DNA of 14,157 nt from NCBI GenBank assembly GCA_964603325.1, contig CAZRUH010000014.1, positions 1 through 14,157 on the forward strand, read 5' to 3'. The DNA comes from LSNR01 sp964603325. GTDB taxonomy: Bacteria > Patescibacteriota > Minisyncoccia > Moranbacterales > UBA9337. Below the pieces are notes generated by a model. That model had not been told where the DNA came from. It saw only the letters and a program-made list of their open reading frames with translations, and did no database searches. A program made the position numbers and the translations under genes. Each line of letters begins with the position of its first letter. The stretch's first letter is position 1. Positions 7,796-14,157 of this stretch are shown here, piece by piece.

Positions 7796-7824
7796 TTGAC
7801 AATTTGTTAAAAATATGTTAGTAT
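7796..7824 (+). promoter_or_regulatory. Strong candidate promoter for the 3D-domain protein gene
   Basis: There is a perfect -35 TTGACA (7796-7801), a 17-bp spacer and -10 TAGTAT (7819-7824), preceded by TGT (7816-7818), which gives an extended -10. Transcription would begin near 7831 and leave a 5' leader of about 118 nt before the ATG at 7949. Both promoters of this divergent pair share the same perfect -35 and extended -10 design. Confidence 0.7.
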
Positions 7825-7828
7825 ACCA

Positions 7829-7928
7829 GGTTAAATATTGAATATTGAAAATGATAATTTAATATTTAACCCTTGATTATTCAAGGTAAGCCCATGATTA
7901 TATGGCTATTCAAAATGCGTTTTGAATA
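7829..7928 (+). promoter_or_regulatory. Structured 5' leader with several hairpins, candidate cis-regulatory RNA
   Basis: Almost the whole leader can fold. GGTTAAATATT (7829-7839) pairs perfectly over 11 bp with AATATTTAACC (7861-7871). CCTTGA (7871-7876) pairs with TCAAGG (7881-7886) across a 4-nt loop. A weaker stem joins CCAT (7892-7895) and ATGG (7902-7905). TATTCAAAA (7907-7915) pairs over 9 bp with TTTTGAATA (7920-7928) around a TGCG loop. The last stem ends 20 nt before the ATG. I do not recognise a known riboswitch class. The first 11-bp repeat overlaps the likely start site near 7831, so it may act as an operator-like DNA palindrome instead of RNA. Confidence 0.5.
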
Positions 7929-7948
7929 CTAACAATTAATTTTTCTCT

Positions 7949-8497
7949 ATGCGTAACTTTAGTATTTTAGTTGTGCTAATGGCTATTTTTATACCAAATA
8001 CTATTTTAGCCGAGCAACTTAACAATACTAATATAAAAACAAACTTAAAACTTTTTAAAGAAAAAAACAATATAATTTATTTTAATAATAATCCGGTTGC
8101 TTGCAAATTACCACTATTACAAAAGAACAAACAACCTATTTCTGAAAGAGATATCATTATTACCAAGCGCTGGAAAGAAAAACAAAGATATCAATGGCAA
8201 AAACTATATCCTAAAAAAATCACAATCAATGCCTCCGCTTATACGGCAGCAGCTGATGAGTGTGGCAAAAGTGACGGAATAACCGCCAGCGGGTTAAAGG
8301 TTAAAGAAAAAAGGACCTTGGCTTGTCCTCCCGCATATCCATTTGGAACAAAAATAAAAATTGAAGGATATGGAGTATATACCTGTGAAGACAGGGGTGG
8401 AGCTATCAAGGGAAATCGTTTTGATATTTATATGAAAACAAAATCAGAAGCATTTGCCTTTGGAAGAAGGCACTTGATAGCTGAAATAATTATGTAA
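7949..8497 (+). CDS. Secreted 3D-domain protein, probable cell-wall hydrolase
   Basis: This 182-residue protein starts with a signal peptide (MRNFSILVVLMAIFIPNTILA, split as MRNFSILVVL and MAIFIPNTILA; likely cleavage after A21). A linker to about residue 90 precedes a C-terminal 3D domain named for three aspartates: D109 in SDGITASG, D148 in CEDRGG and D159 in NRFDIY. This double-psi beta-barrel is the catalytic fold of MltA-like lytic transglycosylases and occurs in secreted muralytic proteins such as YocH. C105, C126 and C146 may form a disulfide outside the cell. The inferred role is peptidoglycan cleavage during growth or division. The gene is monocistronic, with a strong promoter, a structured leader and its own terminator. 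Substrate and activity are unproven. Confidence 0.88.
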   Translation: MRNFSILVVLMAIFIPNTILAEQLNNTNIKTNLKLFKEKNNIIYFNNNPVACKLPLLQKNKQPISERDIIITKRWKEKQRYQWQKLYPKKITINASAYTAAADECGKSDGITASGLKVKEKRTLACPPAYPFGTKIKIEGYGVYTCEDRGGAIKGNRFDIYMKTKSEAFAFGRRHLIAEIIM

Positions 8498-8527
8498 AAA
8501 TGCGAGGAGAATTTCCTCGCATTTTTT
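8496..8527 (+). terminator. Strong bidirectional intrinsic terminator
   Basis: A perfect 13-bp stem (AAAAATGCGAGGA at 8496-8508 with its complement at 8514-8526), a 5-nt loop and a T run (8522-8527) directly follow the 3D gene; the stop codon forms the base of the stem. The A run at the start of the stem makes a T tract on the other strand, so it should also stop minus-strand transcripts from the right. Confidence 0.92.
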
Positions 8528-8732
8528 ATTTTTTATAAATTCTGGTGCCTTTATTTTACCAAGCTCGGACTTGGTTTCAAAACAATTAAACAGTGGTGCT
8601 GGCAAAGCCCGCGCTTGTATCTCGCGCGCCCTAACGGGACGCGCGAAACAACTCAGCCGCGCCCCTCGCCTCCGCTGTCGCTCCGGCGAGCCGGCGCTAC
8701 CTCCCGAACGCTCGGTGATAAATCGTCCGCCC

Positions 8733-8820
8733 GCTCGCTCACGAGAGATTGCCTCCGACCGGCGCTCACTATCGTTCGCAAGCCTCGTCGGCACTCTCGT
8801 GGCTCGCTCATTGCCTCCGA
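8733..8820. repeat. Short direct and inverted repeats inside the GC-rich island
   Basis: GCTCGCTCA plus ATTGCCTCCGA occurs twice: at 8733-8741 with 8748-8758, and fused at 8802-8820. Between the copies, CACGAGAG (8740-8747) is matched by its inverted copy CTCTCGTG (8794-8801). The second direct copy lacks the 6-base CGAGAG between the two blocks. The pattern suggests local duplication and decay, or a structured element. Confidence 0.6.
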
Positions 8821-8845
8821 TTAAAGTTTTGTGGTATTTGTGCGG

Positions 8846-8883
8846 AAAGAAAAAGGATTGTGCCAGACAGACGACTGGCACAA
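8846..8883 (-). terminator. Possible terminator of the methyltransferase/NTPase operon
   Basis: On the minus strand a perfect 9-bp stem, TTGTGCCAG (8883-8875) with CTGGCACAA (8866-8858) around an 8-nt loop, is followed after three bases by TTTTTCTTT. It lies about 75 bp beyond the stop at 8956 in the right orientation. The T run is interrupted and set back, so this is tentative. Confidence 0.4.
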
Positions 8884-8929
8884 GCAAGCCATATTGCGCT
8901 TGCCCCAACCCGCCCATGCGCGCGCAAGC
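8884..8929. repeat. GCAAGC / GCTTGC / GCAAGC triple with mutually exclusive pairings
   Basis: GCAAGC (8884-8889), GCTTGC (8898-8903) and GCAAGC (8924-8929) are arranged so that the middle element can pair with either neighbour but not both at once. This lies just past the stop of the minus-strand NTPase gene. It may be chance in repeat-dense DNA. Confidence 0.4.
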
Positions 8930-8955
8930 ATTGCTCCCATTAATCCAAAACATTA

Positions 8956-11900
8956 TTACAAAACATTTTCTCTTAAAATATAACCAACAACCGAACCGTT
9001 TTCAACCAAAAAATCTAATATTACCAAAACATTTTTCTTTTTGTTTTTGTTTCTCCTTATTGTCTCACGATTTTTATAAATATACTTTCTAACAAGATTT
9101 TCTACATAGTAAACTGTATTCGTTTCAAGTTTAACAGTAGAAAAATTTTTGTTTTTACTCAACATATCAGACAACCATAGTATTCCATCATCCAAGTAAA
9201 AACTTCCAATATCATTTAATAATTTTGAAATTGCATATAGAGCTGATGAACAATGTCCAATTTTTTCTGAAATCTCTTTAAAAAAATTTTTATCATTCTC
9301 TTTTAATGTATGCCATTCAGTAACCGATTCTTTCCAAGGATTTTGAGCAAAAAGGTAACTTTTTATAATTTTACCAACATACCAATAACCATCTCCCTTT
9401 TTACAAATTTCAACTATTTTTCCTTTAAATAAATTCCAAACTTCCCAAAAATTTTCATATGAGTTTAGATAGTCTTCGGCAAATATGAATTCCTTAAATA
9501 AATCAGCGATTGCTTCTGAAGTGTTAAATTTATCCAGAAATGGTTTTATATAATCTTGAATTTCTTCTTTTGCAGCACTCAGGACAAAATAAGCTAGTTT
9601 TTCAAAAAAATCATGTCTAACCATATAATCAATTTTGTCATCTCTGTCATCAGAAGTTAATTTTTCAGCAAAAGAAGAAACGATTTCTTTTACAATTTTT
9701 TTGTGATCCTCATTTTCAGTTTTTAATGGAATTAATTGAAAAGCTGTTCTTAATGAAGAAAGTTTTATTTCTCTGATATTTCCACAATCTTTCAAAGTGA
9801 TTTTATTTTCTAATATTTTTTGTAAGTCGCTTTTATACTCTTCTGAAAATTTTTCTATTACTTGAGTTTCATGAAGTTCATAAATTTCTTTTTCATGATT
9901 TTCTTCTCTTAGTTTTTTTCTTAATTCTTCATATTTTGGCTTTAATAATAAATATCCCAACAGTAATGATTGGGCATCTTTAAAATTATCTTTCCATAAC
10001 TTATGAATTGCATTTATAGAATAATGATTAAATCTTCCTCCCCCCATCCCAATCGGGTATTCATCAAATAATGTAAGTAATAAAATTGTTTTTATATTTC
10101 CTTTTTCTTTTGGGAATTTATTTAACAAAACTGGCAAGACAGAAATTGCTGATTGCACTCCATCAGAAATTTGATATTGATAATTTGGTTTCAGAGATGA
10201 AGAAGCTATTTCTAAAACAATATCTTTACATAAAGCAATTTCTTTTTGAGATAGTTTATCAAAATAATCTCTTATTAAAACTGAGCAAACATCACCAGGA
10301 ATTGAATGGTTGAGAAGATAAAAAACCTCTTCTTTTGTATGTTCAAGTTGAAAGTTTTGAGGCTTTTTAATTGCTTTTAACTTAGATATAATTTTTTGTA
10401 CTTCTTTTAAGGCAAGCTTGGGACTTTTTTCGTATTTATAATATTCTTTGTACTTATCATCATTTTTCATTCTGTAATATGCCCACATTTTTAATGAGGT
10501 ATATTCCATTGGTTTAGAATTTTTCTTTAGAGATTCTTCACTTTCTTTTTTTAACTGCGGGTCTATTTTAGGATTCCAGTGAATTTCAATACCATTTTTT
10601 ATCTTTTTTGTTGTAGGCTTCATTTTGCGATAATCCATCCTTGCAAGAAACATTCTCCAAGTTTTATCAGCTTCAGTCTGCTCCGATTTCTTTGGTAATT
10701 GTTTATAGTGTCTGTCTAAAATTTTCCAGAGTTCTTTTCGCCTTTCTTGGACTTCTTCTTCACTGATACTTTCATTCCTAAACACTTGATATTGCAGAAA
10801 CAAGTTTTCTAAATGCCATTTTCTATGTTTATCATCACATGCTTTCAATCTCTCATTTTCGTGTATGTCATTTTTCGAATTTACGCCAAAATTATTTTTA
10901 AGCATTAAAAGTTGACTTTTATGCCCTTGATCTAACACCAACCTGCTTGTCTCATAAAGAAAAAACTTTTTTGTTTGGAAAAGAACTTTTGCTACATTAA
11001 AAGTTTTGTCCGGAAAAGCCAATACTACACTTACTACAACCGCCGAAATAGAAGCTGATTTTGAATTTCTAAGAAGATATACAAGCCAGCCTTCTAAGAT
11101 CTTTGAGTCAACAGCTTTTCCGTTTTCAAGAAAAAACTTCTCTAAAGCCATGTGCATTGATTCTAAAACATGTGGAGAAACTTGTGTGCCCCTGTATGTA
11201 CACCAAAGTCTGTTGGATATATATTGCTTGATTGTTGTTTTTTCATCTAAGAAAACTTCCGTTTCTTCAACTTCGTATTTAGCAAATTCAGATTTTGCAA
11301 AATTTTCAACCGTTTTGTTTGTAAAGCTTAATATAAAATCAATTGTTTCTTTAAGTGAAGATTGGAGAAGCCAATATATTGGTGTTTGGTATGCGCTTGC
11401 AGGATAATACTCAAGATGATTATCTTCTATTCCAAAATATTGTTCTACTCCCATTCTAGAATCTGAATACCATCTATCTTTTTTTGGTGTATGTGTCCAA
11501 AACAAATCAGCCAATTGTAAAACATATTTTGGAAGAACTCGGGAAACAGAAATTCCTTCAATTTTAGTTAGAATGGTTTTTGATAAAAAATAATATGGCT
11601 CTCTATGATTTTTCCATTTATTTTTCAGTATTTCTTTAAAAACCTTTATGAGTTCATCTTTAATTTCAGAAGCACCATAAAGAATTGTTTGCAATAATTT
11701 TGCTTTTACATTTTCATCGCGATAAAAATAAACATCTTTCTCTATTGTCCATTGATAATATTGTAATGCGATTAAACTCGAAAGCTTTGTTGTTTCTCCA
11801 GTTTTAAATTTGTTATTCCAATCATGAATAATGGGTAGAATAAAATAAATATTTTCAATTCCTATGGCATCCAAATTATCAAAAACAAACTCAATGATAC

Positions 11901-13701
11901 TTTTCCAACCGTTTCCTTTTGGTTTTGTTAAAACATATTTTAAAATCGATAAATCGACATTTTTTATTCCTAATTGCTTAAAAAAATCTTCATCAACTTC
12001 CTTACAAGCTATTCTTAACCAAAAAGTTGCTTTCTTCAATAACTTCTGATTATTTTCAAGTAAGGTATTTTTGAAATTATCAAAAAAATAATCTGAATAA
12101 TCAGAGAGTAAAACGGCAACAAGTATTTCATTTTTCCAAGATTCATCAATTGAATTACCACTTATTACTTCTGCAATAAAAATTTTTATATCATTATTTT
12201 TTAACAATAATTGTTCTGAAACCCAGTTTCTAAAACTCCTGCGAATTGGAAGTGATTGTCCTATTGCTTTAAAAAATTTTTGATTATTCTCTTTTTTTAA
12301 AAATTCTCTATTGATAAATTTTTCTAATGCCCATTCTTCATAAATATCATGAGTAATAAAATATCCTTTATCGTCTTCATAGCCCAAAATTCCGTCTTTT
12401 ATCAATTCATTATCTAAAATAGCTGATTCACAGACAGGAATCACAAAAAAACTTCCTTGATTTGCTCTTTCAACTGCCATTTTTAAAAAACACTCAGATC
12501 TTGCTGTTTTGCTTTTTTTAATATTTTTATACCATAATTCATCTTTAAATCCTTTGTAGTTTAATGTTTTATCAACCTGATAATATTTTAGATATTCTTT
12601 CAGATAGAATGGATTTTTAATTAACTCCAATAATTTCTCATCTTGAGGTAGCTGAAAAGAATATTTATCTGTAAGTGAATTGAGCTCAGTTTGTTCTAAA
12701 TTTTGCAAATTTATATTTAGGGGAGCGATCTTGTAAATTTCAAAAAACTGGTAATTTAAATCTCCTAAGTAATTATCCCTTGTGGTAAAAATAATTTTCC
12801 AATTATTCTCAATAAGAATGGATAAAAACTCCTTAAAAGGATCTATATTTTTTAAATCTACTAATTTTTCAGCTGAATCAATGATAATAATTTTTCTATT
12901 ATCTTCTTTGTGTGCATCTATGAAATCTTGAAAATTAAAATTTTTGAAAAAATCATTTACCGTTCTTAAGTTATCAAATTCAGTTGCTTTAAATAAATAG
13001 AAAGGCATTTCTTTTTTCGCTTCTTCCCAAAGATTTTTAATAAGAGCTGTTTTCCCAACTCCGGCAGTACCACTTAATACAATAACTTTTTGTTCTGTTG
13101 TTTTAATTTTTTTTAATTCATTGTTTCTGTCTATTTCAATAAATTGTTTTTTAAAAACAATATTGGTTTGTATTTCGGTTAGAATATTTTCAGTATGTAA
13201 TTTTTGTTCTTCAATTATATCAAGAATGCTTTTATCATTTATAAAAAAATGTTTGGCAACTATTTCATTATCAACAGAAACAAATGGTGATTCAAAAAAA
13301 CTGGTCGTTCTCTGTTCTAGGTCAATCTTAAGCTCATTTGCTTTCCGTTCTATTTCTACCAACCCTTGCGGTTTTTGTCCTTTATTCTGACCCCATTCTT
13401 GGTTTGTATAAAGAATAATTTTTGTAATATCTGGATAATCTCTTTTCGCTTTTTCAAGAGTTTGTAATAATTCCTTTTTGTGATTAGAAAGTGGGGTATC
13501 ATAAAATTTTGCTTGCCACCCTATAACATCGTTTCCATGTTCAACTGGATTTGTTTTTATTGCGGACTGATTCTTGAAACGAAAAATTCCTTTTTCTTGT
13601 TTAAATTCTTTACAAAACAAGATATAACAAAACCACTCAAAGTTATCTTGAGTATTTTCACTAAACTTTGCCTTAAATATATCCCAATTTGGTTTAACCA
13701 T
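8956..13701 (-). CDS. Avs4-like (AVAST) antiviral STAND NTPase with N-terminal nuclease domain
   Basis: This intact 1581-residue protein has three regions. Residues 1-155 resemble the Mrr/PD-(D/E)XK nuclease domain of Avs4-type proteins: NFEWFCYILFCKEF at 20-33, then GNDVIGWQAKF at 56-66, with Q63 and K65 as the (E/Q)XK pair and E54 or D58 as possible acidic ligand. Residues about 185-460 form a STAND NTPase: Walker A GTAGVGKT (211-218), Walker B IIIIDSAEK (271-279), sensor TTRD (306-309) and a winged-helix region ending in THD (450-452), like the MHD motif. From about 470 to the end runs a long helical, sensor-like region including YRGTQVSPHVLESMHMALEK (836-855). Avs proteins sense phage proteins such as portal or terminase and then cut DNA; that role here is inferred. 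Its start overlaps the methyltransferase stop by 8 bp. The Avs4 assignment is from memory of the family. Confidence 0.78.
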   Translation of the reverse strand: MVKPNWDIFKAKFSENTQDNFEWFCYILFCKEFKQEKGIFRFKNQSAIKTNPVEHGNDVIGWQAKFYDTPLSNHKKELLQTLEKAKRDYPDITKIILYTNQEWGQNKGQKPQGLVEIERKANELKIDLEQRTTSFFESPFVSVDNEIVAKHFFINDKSILDIIEEQKLHTENILTEIQTNIVFKKQFIEIDRNNELKKIKTTEQKVIVLSGTAGVGKTALIKNLWEEAKKEMPFYLFKATEFDNLRTVNDFFKNFNFQDFIDAHKEDNRKIIIIDSAEKLVDLKNIDPFKEFLSILIENNWKIIFTTRDNYLGDLNYQFFEIYKIAPLNINLQNLEQTELNSLTDKYSFQLPQDEKLLELIKNPFYLKEYLKYYQVDKTLNYKGFKDELWYKNIKKSKTARSECFLKMAVERANQGSFFVIPVCESAILDNELIKDGILGYEDDKGYFITHDIYEEWALEKFINREFLKKENNQKFFKAIGQSLPIRRSFRNWVSEQLLLKNNDIKIFIAEVISGNSIDESWKNEILVAVLLSDYSDYFFDNFKNTLLENNQKLLKKATFWLRIACKEVDEDFFKQLGIKNVDLSILKYVLTKPKGNGWKSIIEFVFDNLDAIGIENIYFILPIIHDWNNKFKTGETTKLSSLIALQYYQWTIEKDVYFYRDENVKAKLLQTILYGASEIKDELIKVFKEILKNKWKNHREPYYFLSKTILTKIEGISVSRVLPKYVLQLADLFWTHTPKKDRWYSDSRMGVEQYFGIEDNHLEYYPASAYQTPIYWLLQSSLKETIDFILSFTNKTVENFAKSEFAKYEVEETEVFLDEKTTIKQYISNRLWCTYRGTQVSPHVLESMHMALEKFFLENGKAVDSKILEGWLVYLLRNSKSASISAVVVSVVLAFPDKTFNVAKVLFQTKKFFLYETSRLVLDQGHKSQLLMLKNNFGVNSKNDIHENERLKACDDKHRKWHLENLFLQYQVFRNESISEEEVQERRKELWKILDRHYKQLPKKSEQTEADKTWRMFLARMDYRKMKPTTKKIKNGIEIHWNPKIDPQLKKESEESLKKNSKPMEYTSLKMWAYYRMKNDDKYKEYYKYEKSPKLALKEVQKIISKLKAIKKPQNFQLEHTKEEVFYLLNHSIPGDVCSVLIRDYFDKLSQKEIALCKDIVLEIASSSLKPNYQYQISDGVQSAISVLPVLLNKFPKEKGNIKTILLLTLFDEYPIGMGGGRFNHYSINAIHKLWKDNFKDAQSLLLGYLLLKPKYEELRKKLREENHEKEIYELHETQVIEKFSEEYKSDLQKILENKITLKDCGNIREIKLSSLRTAFQLIPLKTENEDHKKIVKEIVSSFAEKLTSDDRDDKIDYMVRHDFFEKLAYFVLSAAKEEIQDYIKPFLDKFNTSEAIADLFKEFIFAEDYLNSYENFWEVWNLFKGKIVEICKKGDGYWYVGKIIKSYLFAQNPWKESVTEWHTLKENDKNFFKEISEKIGHCSSALYAISKLLNDIGSFYLDDGILWLSDMLSKNKNFSTVKLETNTVYYVENLVRKYIYKNRETIRRNKNKKKNVLVILDFLVENGSVVGYILRENVL

Positions 13702-14157
13702 TTTTCAAATCATCATAAATCTTCTTTGCAATATATTTTGCAAAATTTACTGGAACTGCATTGCCAATCATTTTGTATCCATCTGCAATGTTTTCGTAAA
13801 TAAACAAGAAATCATCGGGGAATGTTTGAATCCTTGCGCACTCTCGGACAGAAAGTCGGCGATATAAATGTTCTTTACCTGGAACAAAAATTCTTTTGTT
13901 ATGCTCAATAAATTTCATTTTTGGTGCTTGCGGGTGAATTGGCGCATGTCGCCCGCCTGCTTGAATAGTAAAAGATGGTTCATTCCAAGAGCGTACACGA
14001 TTACGTGACATATAAATGGTAGAAAATCCACCATTCATGTATTCGTGGTTTGGAGCCCATAAACCTTTATCGCCATTTGTCTTATTTCCTTCTTTTGCTG
14101 GCTTTGCACGACGCAGATCCCAAATTGCATCTTTTAATACTGGCTTGTATTCTTGCG
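13694..14157 (-). CDS. DNA cytosine-5 methyltransferase, C-terminal part (M.HaeIII-like)
   Basis: The frame is open from the right window edge (5' end missing) to TAA at 13694-13696, about 153 codons. It contains C5-methyltransferase motif IX (YRRLSVRECARIQTFPDDF) and motif X (DGYKMIGNAVPVNFAKYIAK), which completes the AdoMet-binding fold. Before these lies a target-recognition region with MSRNRVRSWNEPSFTIQAGG and HPQAPKM, which closely recalls M.HaeIII (target GGCC); the specificity is an inference. The catalytic Pro-Cys motif IV lies outside the window. The last codons overlap the next start as ATGGTTAA, implying translational coupling with the Avs-like NTPase. G+C is about 39% by my count of 13741-14100, above the roughly 30% of the NTPase gene, so the two may have different histories. 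The internal ATG at 14038 is not the start. Confidence 0.92.
   Translation of the reverse strand, partial: QEYKPVLKDAIWDLRRAKPAKEGNKTNGDKGLWAPNHEYMNGGFSTIYMSRNRVRSWNEPSFTIQAGGRHAPIHPQAPKMKFIEHNKRIFVPGKEHLYRRLSVRECARIQTFPDDFLFIYENIADGYKMIGNAVPVNFAKYIAKKIYDDLKNG

Larger units (their letters stand above)
7530..7948. other. Intergenic control region between nusA and the 3D-domain gene
   Basis: This 419-bp stretch holds no credible ORF. It contains two divergent promoters, the nusA leader hairpin and the structured leader of the plus-strand gene, each listed separately. The part from about 7650 to 7795 is plain AT-rich DNA in which I see no gene, tRNA or clear hairpin. Confidence 0.8.
8498..8955. 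other. Non-coding region with a GC-rich, repeat-dense island (about 8585-8945)
   Basis: No credible gene lies in this 458-bp stretch. From about 8585 to 8945 the composition jumps: I count 217 G/C in the 360 bases 8581-8940 (60%), while flanking genes are near 30%. Open frames appear on both strands only because TA-rich stop codons are scarce; none has a domain, a signal sequence or neighbour-like codon use. Short hairpins fill it, for example ACCAAG/CTTGGT (8558-8575) at its left edge, GCGCGCCC/GGGACGCGC near 8624-8644, and TTGTGCCAG/CTGGCACAA (8858-8883). The 7-mer CAAAACA occurs at both borders (8578-8584 and 8946-8952), which could be chance or an insertion scar. I do not recognise an RNA family. 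Confidence 0.7.

Noticed and set aside
8733..8820. CRISPR array
   Set aside because: There are only two repeat copies, of unequal layout and about 60-70 bp apart, with no regular spacers and no cas genes nearby.
8858..8929. tRNA, tmRNA or RNase P RNA in the GC-rich island
   Set aside because: I looked for a cloverleaf with a T-loop GTTCRA and for conserved tmRNA and RNase P core sequences on both strands and did not find them; the hairpins do not assemble into these shapes.
8578..8952. Insertion sequence bounded by CAAAACA target duplications
   Set aside because: There is no transposase, no terminal inverted repeats at the borders, and a 7-mer match in A-rich DNA can be chance. It is kept only as a hint in the island finding.
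8444..9092. Several overlapping open frames on both strands in the GC-rich island (for example 8571-9092 plus, 8444-8953 minus)
   Set aside because: They exist because stop codons are rare in GC-rich DNA, overlap one another and real genes, cross the 3D gene or NTPase ends, and show no domain, signal peptide or start context.
13694..14038. A complete small methyltransferase starting at ATG 14038
   Set aside because: The frame stays open upstream to the window edge with clear M.HaeIII-like sequence before that ATG, and the catalytic motifs are missing from the short version, so it is the 3' part of a larger gene.
1..14157. Alternative genetic code with TGA read as glycine or tryptophan, as in some CPR lineages
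   Set aside because: All recognised genes run to full family length without in-frame TGA, so recoding is not needed.

Overview
The window looks like chromosome from an ultrasmall Patescibacteria/CPR bacterium, probably of the Parcubacteria type. This is inferred from AT-rich DNA, compact same-strand gene runs, type IV pilus and YraN genes typical of these genomes, and the absence of a Shine-Dalgarno core before any start I examined. The standard bacterial code fits: every gene whose end is visible stops at TAA and none needs TGA recoding.

Layout. (1) 1-2633, minus strand: pilC (type IV pilus platform), yraN (UPF0102 nuclease family) and a secreted lectin/lyase-fold protein that runs off the left edge, spaced 9 bp apart. 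(2) 2760-3095, plus strand: a small coiled-coil protein, divergent from pilC. (3) 3109-7529, minus strand: nusA, tig, clpP, dedA-family and PAP2 phosphatase genes, apparently one operon joining transcription, nascent-chain folding, proteolysis and lipid-carrier recycling. (4) 7530-7948: a divergent control region with a TTGACA/17 bp/extended -10 promoter on each strand. The nusA leader carries a terminator-like hairpin plus U6, and the plus-strand leader carries several perfect hairpins. (5) 7949-8497, plus strand: a secreted 3D-domain cell-wall protein, closed by a strong bidirectional terminator. (6) 8498-8955: non-coding, dominated by a GC-rich island (about 60% GC against roughly 30% around it) full of short direct and inverted repeats. 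(7) 8956-14157, minus strand: a defence-like operon. The C-terminal part of an M.HaeIII-like cytosine-5 DNA methyltransferase overlaps by 8 bp a 1581-residue protein with an N-terminal PD-(D/E)XK/Mrr-like nuclease domain, a STAND NTPase core and more than 1000 residues of helical sensor-like sequence, resembling Avs4 of the AVAST family.

The most notable content is the methyltransferase/Avs-like pair beside the GC-rich island, the candidate attenuator before nusA, the structured leader of the 3D gene, and the DedA/PAP2 pair that could form a complete undecaprenyl-phosphate recycling step. I found no rRNA, tRNA, CRISPR array or insertion sequence.
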